This document shows, in pieces, positions 7,341-8,660 of a stretch of DNA of 8,660 nucleotides. The notes beneath the pieces were generated by a model. That model made no database searches. It was not told where the DNA came from and saw only the letters and a list, made by a program, of their open reading frames with translations. The stretch comes from Lactobacillus sp. GTDB lineage: Bacteria; Bacillota; Bacilli; Lactobacillales; Lactobacillaceae. The DNA is taken from assembly GCA_003482405.1 (NCBI GenBank), contig DMZB01000151.1, forward strand, positions 1 through 8,660, in the 5' to 3' direction. Within the stretch, counting starts at the first letter, position 1; every line of letters begins with the position of its first letter. A program made the translations under genes and the position numbers.

Positions 7341-7352
7341 GCCGTTTTTAGC

Positions 7353-7399
7353 CAACCAATTATAGAATTGGTTGACCATATTAGTTAATTTGGTAAATA
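7353..7399 (+). promoter_or_regulatory. promoter of the transporter gene with overlapping palindromic operator
   Basis: TTGACC (7372-7377), a 16-base spacer and TAAATA (7394-7399) preceded by TGG form a promoter with a start near 7406. A perfect 9-bp inverted repeat, CAACCAATT-ATAG-AATTGGTTG (7353-7374), overlaps the -35 box. That is where a repressor would block polymerase or an activator would contact it. The regulator is not in this window. A second TATAAT at 7425-7430 has no good -35. Confidence 0.55.
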
Positions 7400-7404
7400 A
7401 TGAG

Positions 7405-7458
7405 CCGATTTAAAAAGTACTCGATATAATGAAGTGGTTATTAACACAGTTAAATCGG
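7405..7458 (+). other. possible 5' leader stem of the transporter mRNA
   Basis: CCGATTTAA (7405-7413) and TTAAATCGG (7450-7458) are exact reverse complements, 36 bases apart. If transcription starts near 7406, the first bases of the mRNA would pair with a segment ending 16 bases before the AGAAGGAG ribosome binding site (7475-7482). A structural role is inferred from the pairing alone. Confidence 0.35.
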
Positions 7459-7489
7459 TGTTGATAGCCCGTTTAGAAGGAGTTTCAAT

Positions 7490-8660
7490 ATGTGGCGCTA
7501 TTTGAAGCGACTATTAATTGGTAAGCCGCTAAAAACTTTGGATGAAGGCGGGCAATCGCTAACTAAATTTAAGGCGTTAGCCCTACTTTCATCAGATGCG
7601 TTATCGTCAGTTGCATATGGTACTGAACAAATTACGACAGTACTGGCAACTTTGTCAGCTGCCGCGATTTGGTTCTCACTGCCAATTGCCGGTATTGTGC
7701 TGATTTTGTTACTGGCGATTACGTTATCGTATCAACAAATTATACATGCCTATCCGTCTGGTGGGGGCGCCTATGTGGTTGCCACTAAGAACTGGGGGCG
7801 CCCTGCCGGCTTAGTTGCCGGCGGATCGTTACTGGTCGACTATATGTTAACCGTGGCCGTTTCTGTTACATCAGGAACCGAAGCGATTACGTCGGCGGTT
7901 CCAGCACTTTATAACCATCAAGTTGGCATTTCCATTATTATCGTGCTGTTTGTCATGGCTCTTAATCTGCGGGGAATGAGCGAGTCTGCCAATTTTCTGA
8001 CAGTACCCGTGTATTTCTTCGTTGCGATGATTTTACTCATGATCTTTGTTGGTGTTTTCAACATTGTGACTGGTCGAATTGTCTACCACGCAACGGCGGC
8101 AGTTGGCGCACCGGTTAAGGGAATGACAGCCTTACTGTTCATCAAAGCGTTCAGTTCTGGGTCATCTTCTCTGACTGGTGTTGAAGCTATCAGTAACGCG
8201 GTGCCAAACTTCAAGAAGCCGAAGACGACAAATGCAGCAGGTACGTTGGCCATTATGGCAACAATTTTGGCGTTCTTCTTTGGTGGAATTACGTTTATCA
8301 ACTACTGGTTAGGTATTAAGCCAATGGCTACACAAACAGTGCTGTCTCAAATTGGGGCGACTGTGTTCGGCCATGGGTTGATGTATTACCTGTTGCAAAC
8401 GTCCACGGCGATGATTTTGGCGGTTGCCGCAAACACCGGGTTCTCGGCATTTCCAATTTTGGCCTTTAACTTGGCTAAGGATAAAAATTTGCCGCATGCG
8501 TATATGGATCGTGGTCCGCGGGTGGTATACTCCAGCGGTGTCTTTTATACATATGTGGCGGCCCCCGAGATCTTATGTGTCGATCTCACTGGCCGCTGCG
8601 TCTACACCAAATACACAACAATGAGGATCACACTAAACCGCGTCTCATCACGAGATCTAA
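7490..8660 (+). CDS. KimA/KUP-like APC-superfamily potassium transporter (3' end missing)
   Basis: An open frame from ATG 7490 (AAGGAG 7477-7482, seven bases before) to the window edge, 390 codons of an expected ~600. It reads as a membrane transporter of the family of B. subtilis KimA (formerly YdaO), which imports K+ with protons. Hydrophobic segments lie near residues 54-80, 105-127, 146-162, 168-193, 211-235, 250-275 and 297-330. Residues I recall as K+-site positions in KimA are present at near-identical numbers: Asp36 and Tyr43 (SSDALSSVAY, 34-43), Asp117 and Thr121 (LLVDYMLT), and Thr229 (SSLTGVEA). The motifs YPSGGGAYV (88-96) and AANTGFSAFP (313-322) also fit. Family-like sequence ends near residue 353; after that the polar stretch does not resemble the next membrane segment and looks adaptor-derived. 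Specificity for K+ is inferred; lactobacilli have several related APC permeases. Confidence 0.85.
   Translation, partial: MWRYLKRLLIGKPLKTLDEGGQSLTKFKALALLSSDALSSVAYGTEQITTVLATLSAAAIWFSLPIAGIVLILLLAITLSYQQIIHAYPSGGGAYVVATKNWGRPAGLVAGGSLLVDYMLTVAVSVTSGTEAITSAVPALYNHQVGISIIIVLFVMALNLRGMSESANFLTVPVYFFVAMILLMIFVGVFNIVTGRIVYHATAAVGAPVKGMTALLFIKAFSSGSSSLTGVEAISNAVPNFKKPKTTNAAGTLAIMATILAFFFGGITFINYWLGIKPMATQTVLSQIGATVFGHGLMYYLLQTSTAMILAVAANTGFSAFPILAFNLAKDKNLPHAYMDRGPRVVYSSGVFYTYVAAPEILCVDLTGRCVYTKYTTMRITLNRVSSRDL
8549..8660. other. probable non-genomic, adaptor-like sequence at the right edge
   Basis: Bases 8557-8573 (GGCGGCCCCCGAGATCT) match 15 of 17 positions of the Illumina P5 oligo segment GGCGACCACCGAGATCT. 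About a dozen bases later, 8589-8602 (CTGGCCGCTGCGTC) resembles the Nextera read-1 segment TCGTCGGCAGCGTC at 9 of 14 positions. The order and rough spacing (P5, short index, transposon primer) are those of a library adaptor. The encoded protein loses family resemblance at the same point. It may instead be an error-rich contig end or a true rearrangement. Confidence 0.55.

Noticed and set aside
7219..7489. c-di-AMP (ydaO-type) riboswitch before the KimA-like gene
   Set aside because: The conserved core sequences of that class were not recognised here by eye; only simple hairpins and a terminator are seen.
8424..8624. 66-codon + strand frame inside the transporter gene
   Set aside because: It lies in a different frame from the transporter, whose reading frame is uninterrupted and family-like up to about 8550; it has no ribosome binding site and its end lies in adaptor-like sequence.

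Overview
The window looks like chromosomal DNA of a low-to-moderate GC Gram-positive bacterium, most likely a member of the Lactobacillaceae. The evidence is the gene order tsaD / ABC-F / rex / groES-groEL, strong AAGGAG-type ribosome binding sites, GTG starts on rex and groES, a CIRCE operator combined with CtsR heptads, and protein sequences typical of that family. I cannot fix genus or species from sequence alone.

Layout. Positions 1-443 hold the 3' part of tsaD (tRNA t6A synthesis, + strand). A symmetric terminator at 481-535 separates it from a convergent ABC-F ATPase gene (554-2509, - strand). A 346-base intergenic region (2510-2855) carries the divergent promoters of the ABC-F gene and of rex, plus a GC-richer block I cannot assign. 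rex (2856-3518) encodes the NADH/NAD+-sensing repressor and ends in its own hairpin. The groESL operon follows, with three CtsR-type heptads, a 17-base-spaced promoter and a CIRCE element (HrcA operator), then groES (3766-4050) and groEL (4121-5755).

Between groEL and a convergent GNAT-type gene (6115-6996, - strand) lie about 270 bases built from two tandem copies and one truncated copy of a 123-125-base element. Each full copy can fold into the same long interrupted hairpin. Apical hairpin, internal loops and 3' tail are nearly invariant, while three stems are paired with different, compensating sequences. This is the strongest candidate in the window for an undescribed structured RNA or dispersed repeat. 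A strong bidirectional terminator (6041-6084) closes the region.

The 493 bases between the GNAT gene and the last gene hold a series of plus-strand RNA signals: a long hairpin with U run, a promoter followed about 120 bases later by an intrinsic terminator (small RNA or attenuated leader), and a perfect operator-like palindrome over the promoter of the last gene. That gene (7490 to window end, + strand) encodes the N-terminal part of a KimA/KUP-like potassium transporter. Its last ~110 bases stop resembling the family and resemble a sequencing-library adaptor, so the right edge is probably an assembly artefact.

Most of the window is housekeeping and stress physiology: tRNA modification, ribosome-associated ATPase, redox sensing, chaperonin and potassium uptake. 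The novelty is in the non-coding stretches.
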